A stretch of DNA of 64,000 nucleotides from an uncultured Prevotella sp. (GCA_900555035.1 USJX01000001.1:38518-102517), one strand, 5' to 3'. Counted from the stretch's first letter, positions 43,638-51,571 are shown. Made by a program: numbers and translations. Notes: generated by a model not told the origin, from the letters alone.

Positions 43638-44214
43638 GCGAGTGTTCGTTATTTTTATATAACCTGAGCGGTCGCTACCGCATCGCAAATGTAATCTGTA
43701 TGGTAAATTCAACATGTCAATATCTTCAATTTCCTTAATAAAGGAGGGGCAGTAAAATGAATATGATTAAAACTGCCACCTCCGTGGAGCTACATCTATA
43801 CAATCTTGCCGGATGCTGAATCGCTCCTTGGTTCCCTTCTGCATTTATGGAGGCTTAGGACTCCCAGCACTCGTAATCGCAAACATTTGTAGATTATGAA
43901 CTGCATTTTAACAATATATTATGAACCTATACTAAGAACAACGTAGAGTTAAACGTGCTGGCTGCATTAGAACCGATTTGTAGTTGTGCGCTTCTACCTT
44001 TCTGCTACCTTATCTTTAAGGGTCACGGCATGAGGTCTGCATCTTCACAAGTGAACTCCAAGCGTTCCAAATTCCACCCAGTGGGTGTATGTATTAACTT
44101 GCCACTTCCACGTCTAAGCATCATCTGTGGTTAACGATGCTCCTTTTGGGTACGTGTACCTCTCTAGGAAGGTTTATCCTATCCGATATAAAGCCTTGGA
44201 ATCGGGCTATATGG
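43603..44214 (-). ncRNA. candidate large structured RNA downstream of phage tRNA
   Basis: About 610 bases with no credible gene on either strand. On the - strand many short helices can form in order: CCGAT/ATCGG, TAGGA/TCCTA, GGTAC/GTACC, AGCATC/GATGCT, CACCC/GGGTG, TTCAC/GTGAA, GGAGC/GCTCC, an 11-bp GGAGG+GGCAGT/ACTGCC+CCTCC stem, CGGT/ACCG and finally the terminator. A phage location, an adjacent tRNA and a total of about 0.6-0.7 kb match the setting of the ornate GOLLD and ROOL RNA classes. I cannot verify sequence membership, so a new class is possible. Confidence 0.55.
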
Positions 44215-44291
44215 TGCGCAAGGTGGGACTCGAACCCACGACACATGAAGGCGATGAACCTTCTTGCTCTGACCAACTGAGCTACTTGCGC
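44215..44291 (-). tRNA. phage tRNA, anticodon CAT (Met or Ile2), slightly irregular
   Basis: 77 bases. Acceptor GCGCAAG/CTTGCGC with discriminator A, D arm GCTC/GAGC, anticodon stem GAAGG/CCTTC with loop TTCATCG, T arm GTGGG-TTCGAGT-CCCAC. No CCA encoded. Oddities: two bases instead of one before the anticodon stem, C rather than a purine after the anticodon, and a 7-base variable loop. It may be a working tRNA or a tRNA-like head of the RNA that follows. Confidence 0.85.
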
Positions 44292-44512
44292 TGTCTAATC
44301 AACAATCTAACTAACTTAAAAACATGAGTAAAAAATGACTATATTTATAACTTGTGGAGACTGGGAGTAGCAAACTCCAAAAAACCTCTGCTGCACCGAA
44401 CGGACTTTCGTCCACCTAAAAACATGGAACACAACATATCTTAATTAATTGATTATTAATAATTTAAATTCAACATTTCATATTGAGGTTCAATCTCCAT
44501 ATATCCGAGGCT
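44292..44512 (-). other. leader region upstream of tRNA, small hairpins only
   Basis: 221 bases without a gene. Two hairpins are visible: a GAAA-tetraloop stem on the - strand (GGAC/GTCC, 44413-44402) and GGAGT/ACTCC (44378-44364). I see no convincing TAnnTTTG box. The RNA promoter may lie here or the RNA may be processed from the Rha operon. Confidence 0.4.
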
Positions 44513-44605
44513 CTACTCGCTCACTTCCTTGAAGTAGGAGCGGATTTCCAATGCGGTAATAACGAATGTGACAACTGCTGCCACAAGCATTACATCTGCT
44601 ATCAT
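44513..44605 (-). CDS. 30-residue single-span membrane peptide
   Basis: ATG at 44605, MIADVMLVAAVVTFVITALEI then RSYFKEVSE. One membrane helix with a short charged end. It follows the HTH gene by 12 bases. Too short for certainty, but the hydrophobic pattern is uninterrupted. Confidence 0.45.
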   Translation of the reverse strand: MIADVMLVAAVVTFVITALEIRSYFKEVSE

Positions 44606-44617
44606 AAGTTTATCTGT

Positions 44618-44899
44618 TTAATGGGTTACACAATAGGCTGCTGCCTCTGATTCTATCTCTGCCATGCTCTTGCTGCGGTTCTGCATCATCCAGTCTTCCA
44701 ACTCGCTCTTCTTGAAGTAGAGTAGGTTGACATTCGGCTTGTAGCAGGGGAGTATGTGCTTTCTGACGTTTTCTCTCACTCCTCGAACCGTCATACCTAG
44801 TATGATTGCAGCTTCCTTGATGGTGAGCACATTCTTTGCTGCTATCAGCGAATACTGCTCGATGCGGTCTAGCTGCTCCTTAATCTCTGGGTCTATCAT
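44618..44899 (-). CDS. HTH protein, excisionase-like
   Basis: 93 residues from MIDPEIKEQLDRIEQYS, whose ATG lies 2 bases past the stop of the Rha gene. A MerR/excisionase-type winged helix follows: LTIKEAAIILGMTVRGVRENV then LLYFKKSELEDWM. A longer frame from 44959 overlaps the Rha gene and is less likely. May steer excision or early regulation. Confidence 0.65.
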   Translation of the reverse strand: MIDPEIKEQLDRIEQYSLIAAKNVLTIKEAAIILGMTVRGVRENVRKHILPCYKPNVNLLYFKKSELEDWMMQNRSKSMAEIESEAAAYCVTH

Positions 44900-44900
44900 A

Positions 44901-45794
44901 TCAGTCGAATTTGAGGGTTTGTTGACTGGCACCAGCTGCTTTGGTAGGCTCTGTTCCACCAGTGCCCTTATCGCTGGGAGTGTTCTCCTGCTCTATTAAG
45001 GGGAGAATGCCCTTCGCTTTGAGTGATTCATATAGGAAGATTCTTCCTTTCGTTGTCCACTCGGTGTTGTACTTCACATCGTGCTGACCATCCTTGCGGA
45101 TGATGTCAACTGCTCGGCTATGTACGTAACCTCCTTTTAGGAACGGAGCAAACAATATCCATTGACCTCGAACCTTGTGCTGAATCTTCATTGCTTCCAG
45201 TTCCTTATTCATCCTGACTGCGCTCATTCCGTAGTCCTGGGCAATCTGCGTGATGGTCATGGTGGCATTACTCTGCAAGATTTTGTCGTAGTAGCTAACA
45301 TTTGGCATCATTTCGGTAATCTTGTTGCCGAGTTCCATGTTCTCCTTGCTGATAGTGAGTATGGTTTCTTGCTGCTGCTTGTTCTCCAAAGCTAGCTGTT
45401 GTTTCTCCTCCTCAGCCTTGACAAGAGATTTGAGAGCTTCTAGATAGTTATGAGGGACGGATGGCTTGTTTTGCTCAATCTGTCTCTTCATAGCGTTGAA
45501 GGCTTCGATGTATTTCAGTTTGAACTCCATCGCCTTCTTGCCATTGAATCCCATCGCCAGCAGAGTGAAACCATCTTGGTTCATGATGAACATTGGATAA
45601 CTCTGTTTGTTCTGCTCATTGATGTATGTAGTTTCCTCAAACATCGGGGTCTCGTCATTTTTAACGATACCCCCTTGAAGTATCTTCCTTATTGCTTTGA
45701 GGACATTATCATGAGGCTTTTCAAAGACCTCAGCAACCAGTTTGCTATTTGTTAGAGGTTGGTTGCTTTTACCTCGGTAAACGATTCCAGTCAT
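44901..45794 (-). CDS. Rha/KilAC-type antirepressor
   Basis: 297 residues. N-terminal Rha domain (LVAEVFEKPHDNVLKAIRKIL...FIMNQDGFTLLAMGFNGKKAMEFKLKYIEAFNAM), a coiled coil (about 125-160) and a C-terminal KilAC domain (TQIAQDYGMSAVRMNKELEAMKIQH, KGRIFLYESLKAKGI). Such proteins interfere with lysogeny repressors or host regulation. Second gene of the leftward operon after the Cro-like gene. Confidence 0.85.
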   Translation of the reverse strand: MTGIVYRGKSNQPLTNSKLVAEVFEKPHDNVLKAIRKILQGGIVKNDETPMFEETTYINEQNKQSYPMFIMNQDGFTLLAMGFNGKKAMEFKLKYIEAFNAMKRQIEQNKPSVPHNYLEALKSLVKAEEEKQQLALENKQQQETILTISKENMELGNKITEMMPNVSYYDKILQSNATMTITQIAQDYGMSAVRMNKELEAMKIQHKVRGQWILFAPFLKGGYVHSRAVDIIRKDGQHDVKYNTEWTTKGRIFLYESLKAKGILPLIEQENTPSDKGTGGTEPTKAAGASQQTLKFD

Positions 45795-45813
45795 ATAACC
45801 TCCTTCTTTATTA

Positions 45814-46011
45814 TTAGTAGAACACTACCTTTTTGTCTTCTATACCTCCGAACTCATTCAAGGCATCCTGCCTGATTCTTTCGGCTTGCCTGCTACAACT
45901 TCTAAACCCTAGAGCATTGTAGATAGTTTGCTTTCTGCAACCATACCGCTCAGCAAGTTTTTTTCGTCCTTCAGGCGAAACTTTGATAATTTTTATCTTT
46001 TTTACTTGCAT
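45814..46011 (-). CDS. Cro-like small DNA-binding protein
   Basis: 65 residues. GRKKLAERYGCRKQTIYNAL is a helix-turn-helix, in a very basic chain. First gene of the leftward operon, starting 61 bases after the -7 box at 46072-46079, divergent from the CI-like repressor. Expected to repress the repressor promoter and commit to lytic growth. Confidence 0.7.
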   Translation of the reverse strand: MQVKKIKIIKVSPEGRKKLAERYGCRKQTIYNALGFRSCSRQAERIRQDALNEFGGIEDKKVVFY

Positions 46012-46060
46012 ATCTTAATTTTTTGTTGTAATTTTGCTTTTAATATATAGCAACTTACTT

Positions 46061-46103
46061 GTTTACGGTTGCAAAGGTACTCTTTTCCGAGTAAACTACC
46101 AAA
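46061..46103 (-). promoter_or_regulatory. divergent lysogeny-switch promoter and candidate operator
   Basis: On the - strand TTTG (46103-46100), 20 bases, TACCTTTG (46079-46072), a full host-type promoter. GTTTAC (46061-46066) and GTAAAC (46091-46096) form an inverted repeat flanking the -7 box, a plausible repressor site. Confidence 0.65.
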
Positions 46104-46166
46104 CAATTTCTCGAAAAAGATTAGTTCTTTAAGATTAATTAGTTAGTGTTTAAAAATGTAAAATGT

Positions 46167-46568
46167 ATGGAAACAACTATTTATCAGAGAGTTAAGTTGG
46201 TTTTGGAGGATAAATCTATTTCCGTTAACGCTCTCTCTAAACAGATTAATGTAGCGCAAGCTACCCTGAATCCTCAGTTGAGAGGTGATAGAACTTTAGC
46301 AGCCAATATCGTAGCGAAGATACTGGATGCCTTTCCTGATGTGTCTGCTGAGTGGTTGATGCGTGGTGTTGGTACTATGTATAGTAATCAAGATACGGAT
46401 GATTATTCTTATATGGTTGCTGAGACTCCTCATCGTTTAGTACCTAAGATAGAAGATTATCATCAGGATGATTCCGTCTGGAAGGCGAAGTACGATGAGT
46501 TAGAGAAACGCTATGACCAGCTACTATCCATCTTTGGCGGTGGCATGAAAAAAGCAAATGTAGGATAA
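46167..46568 (+). CDS. CI-like phage repressor
   Basis: 133 residues from METTIYQRVKLVLED. HTH region: VNALSKQINVAQATLNPQLRGDRTL, followed by DVSAEWLMRGVGTMY, the usual ending of phage repressor HTH domains, and a C-terminal coiled coil (KYDELEKRYDQLLSIF). There is no peptidase part, so it is not self-cleaving in the LexA manner, and induction may need the Rha antirepressor. An ATG at 46146 is also in frame. Confidence 0.75.
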   Translation: METTIYQRVKLVLEDKSISVNALSKQINVAQATLNPQLRGDRTLAANIVAKILDAFPDVSAEWLMRGVGTMYSNQDTDDYSYMVAETPHRLVPKIEDYHQDDSVWKAKYDELEKRYDQLLSIFGGGMKKANVG

Positions 46569-46584
46569 TTAAAATGTGGTAGAT

Positions 46585-47154
46585 ATGGATAAATCTTGTT
46601 TGATTTGGATTGTTTTGATATTAATAATTGGTGTTGGAGGTATTACTTATTCTAAAATAAAGAGTAATGAAGCTGCTGAAAAGAAAAAAGTAGAACGGCA
46701 AATGGAGATTGCTGATTCTATTGCACAAGCAAAGAAAGATGCAGAAAGCAAAAAGCCTTGCAATAGAGTAGGTAAATACGTTTATGTTGACCAAGTTGGA
46801 GTATTGCATACAGAATTACGTTGTGGTGCAATAAATGAAGGTGGAACTCTTAGTGGATATGCTACAGATGAGGATGGTGATGACGTTGAGGTTTCAAGAA
46901 TCATTAAATGTGGCTCAGGCGTAAAGAGAATACTATTAAAAGATATGGATAAGTCTTTGCTGAAAAAATCATGTCATATATGTATTGATGATGATATTTA
47001 TGATTACTTAGAGAATTTCAAATATCGTAAGCCTACTGGGGTTAACTGGGTGGCAGACTCTGATGATAAAAGTAATTTTACGGAAGATGATATTGACCCA
47101 GAAATAAAAAAATATGCTAATGCTAAAGCTTTGGCTAAAAAATATGGTTTTTAG
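46585..47154 (+). CDS. membrane-anchored prophage cargo protein with Cys motifs
   Basis: 189 residues. One N-terminal membrane helix (CLIWIVLILIIGVGGITYSK) is followed by a charged coiled coil, then GKYVYVDQVGVLHTELRCGA...KSCHICID, which resembles the H...C...CxxC module of the next gene's lipoprotein. Expressed downstream of the repressor, so likely made in the lysogen. Superinfection exclusion is a possible role. Confidence 0.55.
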   Translation: MDKSCLIWIVLILIIGVGGITYSKIKSNEAAEKKKVERQMEIADSIAQAKKDAESKKPCNRVGKYVYVDQVGVLHTELRCGAINEGGTLSGYATDEDGDDVEVSRIIKCGSGVKRILLKDMDKSLLKKSCHICIDDDIYDYLENFKYRKPTGVNWVADSDDKSNFTEDDIDPEIKKYANAKALAKKYGF

Positions 47155-47155
47155 T

Positions 47156-47431
47156 ATGAAACATATAGTATTACTTTTAGCAATTATTCTGATGGCATCA
47201 TGCAGCAGTTCTTCCAAGAAGTCTGCTGACGTAGAACCTGAGAAGAAGGAGTCTGCCGTAAAGTCGGCTTTCTCTGGTGGTAATGTATTCATCTGTACTG
47301 GTGGCTCATCCAAGCGTTACCATTGCGAGCGAGATTGCAAGGGTCTCTCTCGCTGCTCAGGAGAAATAGAAGAGGTAAGCGAGGAGGAAGCTGAGAATAT
47401 GGGCAGAACTCCTTGCAATATATGTTATTAA
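47156..47431 (+). CDS. prophage lipoprotein with H...C...CxxC module
   Basis: 91 residues from MKHIVLLLAIILMASC, a lipobox cleaved before Cys16. A Ser/Lys/Glu linker leads to VFICTGGSSKRYHCERDCKGL...EEAENMGRTPCNICY, a small domain known in many bacterial surface proteins (the ...TPCxxC family). Start chosen for the signal peptide. Likely a lysogenic-conversion cargo. Confidence 0.65.
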   Translation: MKHIVLLLAIILMASCSSSSKKSADVEPEKKESAVKSAFSGGNVFICTGGSSKRYHCERDCKGLSRCSGEIEEVSEEEAENMGRTPCNICY

Positions 47432-47448
47432 ATTAAAATATATATAGT

Positions 47449-47673
47449 ATGAAGAACTTTATTTATTATTCGGTATTGGTAGCGACATTCTTTGTCTTAT
47501 GGGCAATCATGGTTACTATCTTCGTTGTGATGGAAAATTTTGGTTTTAAGGCTGGACCAGTACTTTTCTGTGTGGCTTTCGCCATCATCTTTGGAATTAT
47601 AGGAGCAATGAAACCTTGGCTAAAGAAGAAGCTCGATAAGAAATATGGTAAGGGAGAAAAACAATTTTCCTAA
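47449..47673 (+). CDS. two-span membrane protein
   Basis: 74 residues with two hydrophobic helices (FIYYSVLVATFFVLWAIMVTI and VLFCVAFAIIFGIIGAM) and a basic C terminus. Last gene of the lysogeny operon, before a strong terminator. Function unknown. Confidence 0.6.
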   Translation: MKNFIYYSVLVATFFVLWAIMVTIFVVMENFGFKAGPVLFCVAFAIIFGIIGAMKPWLKKKLDKKYGKGEKQFS

Positions 47674-47705
47674 CTAGGAAAAAATATTTTCCCAACTAGA
47701 AAAAT

Positions 47706-47745
47706 AAAAATCTCTGCAAGGCTGGCTACCTCACAGAGATTTTTT
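47706..47745. terminator. bidirectional terminator
   Basis: AAAAATCTCTG pairs with CAGAGATTTTT around a 17-nt loop, with T runs on both strands. Separates the repressor operon from the convergent integrase gene. Confidence 0.8.
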
Positions 47746-48908
47746 TATTCCTTATCGAAGAACTTATCAATGAGTCCCATTGCATCATTCTTCTTCTTGT
47801 CTATAATCTTGGCATAAATCTCGGTTGTGGCGATTCTTGTATGCCCCATCAACTTGCTGGTAGTGTAGATGTCTGCACCCAGTGTTAGCATCATGGTTCC
47901 AAAGGTATGCCTTGCAGTATGGAAGGTGATGTCCTTCTTGATGCCAGCATTCGCCGCCCATACCTTGATATGAGTAAGAACCGTCTGTTCGCATCCCATA
48001 CCATTGAAGATAAACTCGTTTCCGTCCTGCTCAGGCAACCATTCTATAGCCTTGCCTGACAGATTGTAGGAAACCATCTTGTTGGTCTTCTTCTGTATGA
48101 TAGAAAGATGCCATGACTTAGTTCCGTCCTCGTTGGTCACTTCCCTGATGTCCGACCATTTCAGTCTCCTGATGTCCGAGATACGCAAACCGCAAAAGCA
48201 GGAGAACATAAATGCCTGCTTGATAACTGGAACCTTGCATTCTGTTTCTTCCAGTTTCTTCACCTCCTCAATATCCAAGAAAACCCTGCTGGTTTCAGGT
48301 TTCTTTGGCTTCTCTCGCTTATCCACCTCGCTGAATGGATTCTTGTATATCATCCCACCTTTCACGGCTCTGCTGAGCATTTCATTGAGGTGGTTGCAGT
48401 ACATAATCTTGGTGTAGCTGGAAAGCGGTTCTCCATTGCTCTTCTTGGTGTTGTTCAGGAACTCAATGAATCCCACACAATACTTCTTGTCAATGCTGGA
48501 TAGCTTGATGTTCTCTCCCTTGTAGGCGATGAGTTGCTTTCGGGTGCATTCTATCTGTGCTGCGATGCGGCTTGGAGACTGCGATGTCTTCATCTTGTAG
48601 GTCTTGAAGTTGTCTATCCAATCCATGAGCTTCATCTTGCTCTTGACGGATATGATACCCGAAATGCTGTTCTTGACGTCTAGTACTCTCTGAGCCTTGA
48701 TAACATTGGCGGTAGCCATAGTTTCAGCATTCTTTCTTCTTGCCTCTGTCTTACCTCTACCCACCTCTGGTACGATGTAGAGTTTAAGGAACTCATAGGT
48801 TCTCTTGCCATCCTTGTAGATGTCCAGATAGACACTCTTGTTTCCGTTGGCAAGTTCCTTGAATCTGATAGTGACAGGTTCCTTTTCGATTGTTTTCTTC
48901 CTTCCCAT
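47745..48908 (-). CDS. int: tyrosine recombinase (phage integrase)
   Basis: 387 residues from MGRKKTIEKEPV, the usual size. An upstream in-frame ATG (48998) would start before the TATCTTTG box. Catalytic set: Arg in FCGLRISDIRRL, Lys in IIQKKTNKM, HTARHTF, GHTRIATTEIYAKI with the nucleophile Tyr. A SAM-like arm-binding domain precedes it. It integrates and excises the phage by site-specific recombination. Confidence 0.92.
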   Translation of the reverse strand: MGRKKTIEKEPVTIRFKELANGNKSVYLDIYKDGKRTYEFLKLYIVPEVGRGKTEARRKNAETMATANVIKAQRVLDVKNSISGIISVKSKMKLMDWIDNFKTYKMKTSQSPSRIAAQIECTRKQLIAYKGENIKLSSIDKKYCVGFIEFLNNTKKSNGEPLSSYTKIMYCNHLNEMLSRAVKGGMIYKNPFSEVDKREKPKKPETSRVFLDIEEVKKLEETECKVPVIKQAFMFSCFCGLRISDIRRLKWSDIREVTNEDGTKSWHLSIIQKKTNKMVSYNLSGKAIEWLPEQDGNEFIFNGMGCEQTVLTHIKVWAANAGIKKDITFHTARHTFGTMMLTLGADIYTTSKLMGHTRIATTEIYAKIIDKKKNDAMGLIDKFFDKE

Positions 48909-49141
48909 AAGCCTTTCTTTTATAAATCTGCTGCAAAGATAAGCATTTTTTTTGTTACTCGCAAGTTTTTGGTAACAAAATAGTAACAAAACTAACACGT
49001 ATCTGATGTATAGGTAATGTATATCTATCTTTCGGAAAATTAATTTTCCGTAAAGATAAAGCGTTGATAACTAAAAGTTTAGATATACATTTGATATACA
49101 TTTTGTGTCAGGTGGGTTAAAGTTGGCTATCTACTATCTTT
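48909..49141. promoter_or_regulatory. integrase promoter and probable right attachment region
   Basis: TATCTTTG on the - strand (48941-48934) precedes the integrase. Further right are GTTAC...GGTAAC inverted segments and a second GTAACAAAA (48950-48990), plausible integrase arm sites. No tRNA is found at this edge. The exact attachment core cannot be defined without the left end. Confidence 0.5.
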
Positions 49142-49438
49142 ATGAATCCAAATTCAGATTTAAAGAACAAAAAGAACAATGAGAGTGTAATGGCAGCTAA
49201 TGCCGAGTCTTCAACAATTAAGGCAGTTAATGCCAAGTCTTCAACTGTTGATGCAGGCTATGCCGAGTCAAGAATTTCAGAGTATGCTGCCCGTTTTGCT
49301 GCTTACAGCGATGAGCGTTTGAAGCAGACCGTGGATCACGAGCGCAAGGTTCGTGGTTGGGGCAGCGAGCGCAGTTACTTCCTCGCCGCCCTGCGAGGAG
49401 AGTGCGAGAAGCGAGGAATAGCTTACTGCTGGAAGTAG
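49142..49438 (+). CDS. small conserved host-type protein
   Basis: 98 residues. The first half is low complexity with an imperfect 11-12 residue repeat (NAESSTIKAV, NAKSSTVDAG, YAESRISEY). The second half (SDERLKQTVDHERKVRGWGSERSYFLAALRGECEKRGI) is a conserved helical unit I recall from Prevotella genomes. First gene on the chromosome side of the prophage. Function unknown. Confidence 0.55.
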   Translation: MNPNSDLKNKKNNESVMAANAESSTIKAVNAKSSTVDAGYAESRISEYAARFAAYSDERLKQTVDHERKVRGWGSERSYFLAALRGECEKRGIAYCWK

Positions 49439-49593
49439 GGGATTGTTTCCCCGCAGATTTCCCGGATTTCTCAGATTTCCCGAATTTTTCTGATTTCACA
49501 AATCTTTCCGTTTGGTGGGATAGATTTGTGAAATCGGAGAAACAATGAATTCTTTTCGATATGAATCAAGCCCCATCTGTGTGAATCTGTGAA

Positions 49594-49627
49594 ATCTGTG
49601 GGAGCTTATGATCTGTGGGAGCTTATG
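49594..49627 (+). repeat. perfect 17-bp tandem duplication
   Basis: ATCTGTGGGAGCTTATG twice in tandem. The second copy covers the stop codon of the PARG gene. The preceding 150 bases are rich in shorter GATTTCNCGAATTT-like repeats. Confidence 0.8.
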
Positions 49628-50477
49628 ACTTGAATTCCTCGATGAAGGGTTGCAGGTTTCCACCTCTTGGCGAGTTATGGTCTTCAAGGATGGCGAAGGC
49701 GATGAGCTTGTACTTGTCCTTGAACTCCTTCTCGTCGATGACTTCGTGAAACAGTCTTGCGATATGTTTCGGAGGATTGTGGAAGGCACCGCAACCGAAT
49801 GCACCGAGTACGATGCTGTCGTGTCCGTTCAGCAAACCGATGCGTAGCATCGTCCTCATTTTGTTTTTCGTCAATGCGGCATCTTCTTCGCAGATATTCC
49901 CATCTCTATCTAAATCAGGATGATTGATGGCCGCTACTGCCACGAACGACATATAATAAGGAGTATTGAGCAAGGCGAAGTCATCCTTGGCTCCAGCCCT
50001 GAACACGGTAGCGTATGGCACATAGATGCCTCCGAATCTCACAGGCATCGGATATTGAAACTTGCTTTTCTCCAAACCGTAATCCTCGGCATATTCTGCA
50101 TAACGATACATAGAGAGAAAGAGGTTGGTGCTGCGGAAGAGACTCTCCTCCTGAGCCCGGCTTCCGTTCTTTACGCCACCGCCCGGGTTGCGCCGGCTTG
50201 CCAGGTTGAGAACCACGGGATTGTATCCTTCCTGTTGCAACTGATGACCGCAATGGATGCTGTCGTCATTCTTCACAATAATCTTGGTGGAACCTTCTGC
50301 AAGGGTAGGTATGTTTGAAGCATCCAGTGGCTTGGTATAGAATCTGCTTCCCTTCAGCATCTTCGTGTTGTCGGGCAGTTTCACTTCCTCCCCATTCTCA
50401 GAGGTGTAATGTCCCTCCAGTACAATATCTATAGTTTGCTGAAAAACTTCAGCCAGTTGTCTTCTGTCGTTTATCAT
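49623..50477 (-). CDS. bacterial-type poly(ADP-ribose) glycohydrolase (TIGR02452-like)
   Basis: 284 residues. The PARG signature GGG-x7-QEE is exact: GGG 99-101, Gln109-Glu110-Glu111, within NPGGGVKNGSRAQEESLF. The fold also includes GAFGCGAFHNPP. Such macrodomain enzymes remove ADP-ribose from macromolecules. Own promoter at 50559-50528. It lies beside the prophage and a restriction island and may counter ADP-ribosylation, for example by toxins or phage enzymes such as the ART-like part of the polyvalent protein; inference only. Confidence 0.8.
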   Translation of the reverse strand: MINDRRQLAEVFQQTIDIVLEGHYTSENGEEVKLPDNTKMLKGSRFYTKPLDASNIPTLAEGSTKIIVKNDDSIHCGHQLQQEGYNPVVLNLASRRNPGGGVKNGSRAQEESLFRSTNLFLSMYRYAEYAEDYGLEKSKFQYPMPVRFGGIYVPYATVFRAGAKDDFALLNTPYYMSFVAVAAINHPDLDRDGNICEEDAALTKNKMRTMLRIGLLNGHDSIVLGAFGCGAFHNPPKHIARLFHEVIDEKEFKDKYKLIAFAILEDHNSPRGGNLQPFIEEFKS

Positions 50478-50527
50478 GATTTCTTCTGTTTATTTTGTTC
50501 GTTTCACTAAAATTCCATTCTTTCTGG

Positions 50528-50559
50528 CAAAATTACAAGTTTTCTTTGTATTCTCCAAA
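50528..50559 (-). promoter_or_regulatory. promoter of the PARG gene
   Basis: On the - strand TTTG (50559-50556), 20 bases, TAATTTTG (50535-50528). Matches the Bacteroidota consensus exactly. Confidence 0.7.
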
Positions 50560-50850
50560 CTTTTATATATAAAAAATGTATATTTGTGCTATCAATAATA
50601 CATATTGTAAGGGGATTGCTAAGAGTTGTTTATATAGCTTTACAAGATTCTATAAGACTTTCCCAAACATATTCCAATCACCGATTGGAATATCTGAGCT
50701 TCAATTTGCATATGTCCGAATTCAACAATGCACATGTTTATATATCTTATTTCATTCATATTTATGTCCTGCTATTAAAATTATTATGTTGTAAATTTCG
50801 ACTTTTCTTCGTGATATCCCAATATTATTTCATAAAAATGGGGGAATCTC

Positions 50851-50915
50851 ATTTGTTTTTTGTAACTTTGCCCTCGAAAAGGGAAAGGTTGCTGCAGGCG
50901 GCTGCTCTCTTGTAA
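50851..50915 (+). promoter_or_regulatory. duplicated promoter-leader element, copy 1
   Basis: A 65-base element: TAACTTTG (50863-50870) then CCCTCGAAAAGGG hairpin, AAGGTTGC, GCAG/CTGC hairpin and CTCTTGTAA. It precedes the DUF4160 gene by 20 bases. A second copy with four changes is at 51507-51571. The rest of the gap 50478-50850 holds nothing else I can support. Confidence 0.65.
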
Positions 50916-50935
50916 TAATTTAAATATGTTTTAAA

Positions 50936-51238
50936 ATGGGTAAGCTAGCATTGATATTATGTTTCATCCTTTCTGTTTTCCCTGCTGATGCAAATGAAAA
51001 CAGAAGGCATATCCATGTTGTTAAGCGAGGACGGAAAAACTCTCATAGGGGACATACTGTTGCTAAAATATGGATAGAAGAGAATGGACAGAAGAAGATT
51101 GAGGTGGCTTGGTCTGAATTGTCGTCATCTGAAGAGTCTGAAATCATTGCCGCTATTGATAAGCATTGGGATGAACTTAATCAGAAAATTGATGATGTCT
51201 TTGCTGGTAAGAAAATAAGAATTAAAAAGATTAAATAA
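50936..51238 (+). CDS. DUF4160-like protein
   Basis: 100 residues. The start resembles a signal peptide, but it lines up with the usual hydrophobic first strand of DUF4160, followed by the RRHIHVVKRG motif (HxHV) and AKIWIEENGQKKIEV, then helices (SEIIAAIDKHWDELNQKID). DUF4160 is usually paired with DUF2442, as here. The pair has been suggested to be toxin-antitoxin-like; unproven. Confidence 0.7.
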   Translation: MGKLALILCFILSVFPADANENRRHIHVVKRGRKNSHRGHTVAKIWIEENGQKKIEVAWSELSSSEESEIIAAIDKHWDELNQKIDDVFAGKKIRIKKIK

Positions 51239-51254
51239 AATAGGAGGAAAGATT

Positions 51255-51494
51255 ATGTGTAAATTCAAAGATACTACTTTGGGGATTAAGAAACTGGATT
51301 TTGGAGTTAAGCGTGGTGCTATGGCTGTGTTCTTAACTGATGGCCGAGAAGTGATAGTTCCGATATCCATGTTTCCCGATATTAAGAGTCTGAGTAAGAA
51401 GCAGAGAGAGGATTATATGATTATGGATGACCAGTATTTCTCCTTTGATGCTTCAAGTAAAATTTACTCGGTAAAAGATATTTTGAAGTATTAA
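51255..51494 (+). CDS. DUF2442-like protein
   Basis: 79 residues: GAMAVFLTDGREVIVPISMFPDIKSLSKKQREDYMIMDD is the DUF2442 signature (LxDGRxxxxPxxxFPxL). It starts 16 bases after the DUF4160 stop with GGAGGAAAG before the ATG, so the two are co-expressed and probably interact. Confidence 0.75.
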   Translation: MCKFKDTTLGIKKLDFGVKRGAMAVFLTDGREVIVPISMFPDIKSLSKKQREDYMIMDDQYFSFDASSKIYSVKDILKY

Positions 51495-51506
51495 GTTGCA
51501 TATTTC

Positions 51507-51571
51507 ATTTATTTTTTGTAACTTTGCCCTCGAAAAGGGAAAGGTTGCCCCAGGCGGCTGCTCCCTTGTAA
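51507..51571 (+). promoter_or_regulatory. duplicated promoter-leader element, copy 2
   Basis: The same 65-base element as 50851-50915. TAACTTTG is at 51519-51526. The closing stem AAGGGA pairs with TCCCTT here and with TCTCTT (G-U) in copy 1, so the change keeps the pairing. No gene follows for 560 bases; the structured region 51671-51882 lies downstream. Confidence 0.65.

Noticed and set aside
44292..44512. A second tRNA next to the CAT tRNA
   Set aside because: No T-arm (GTTCGA-type) with matching acceptor stem could be found on either strand.
50576..50915. Reading frames of 72 and 109 codons in the gap before the DUF4160 gene
   Set aside because: Composition is unlike protein, they overlap each other and the duplicated promoter-leader element, and neither has a ribosome site.
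50936..51000. Signal peptide on the DUF4160 protein
   Set aside because: The hydrophobic start lines up with the first strand of the DUF4160 fold and is followed at once by its HIHV motif, so export is unlikely.
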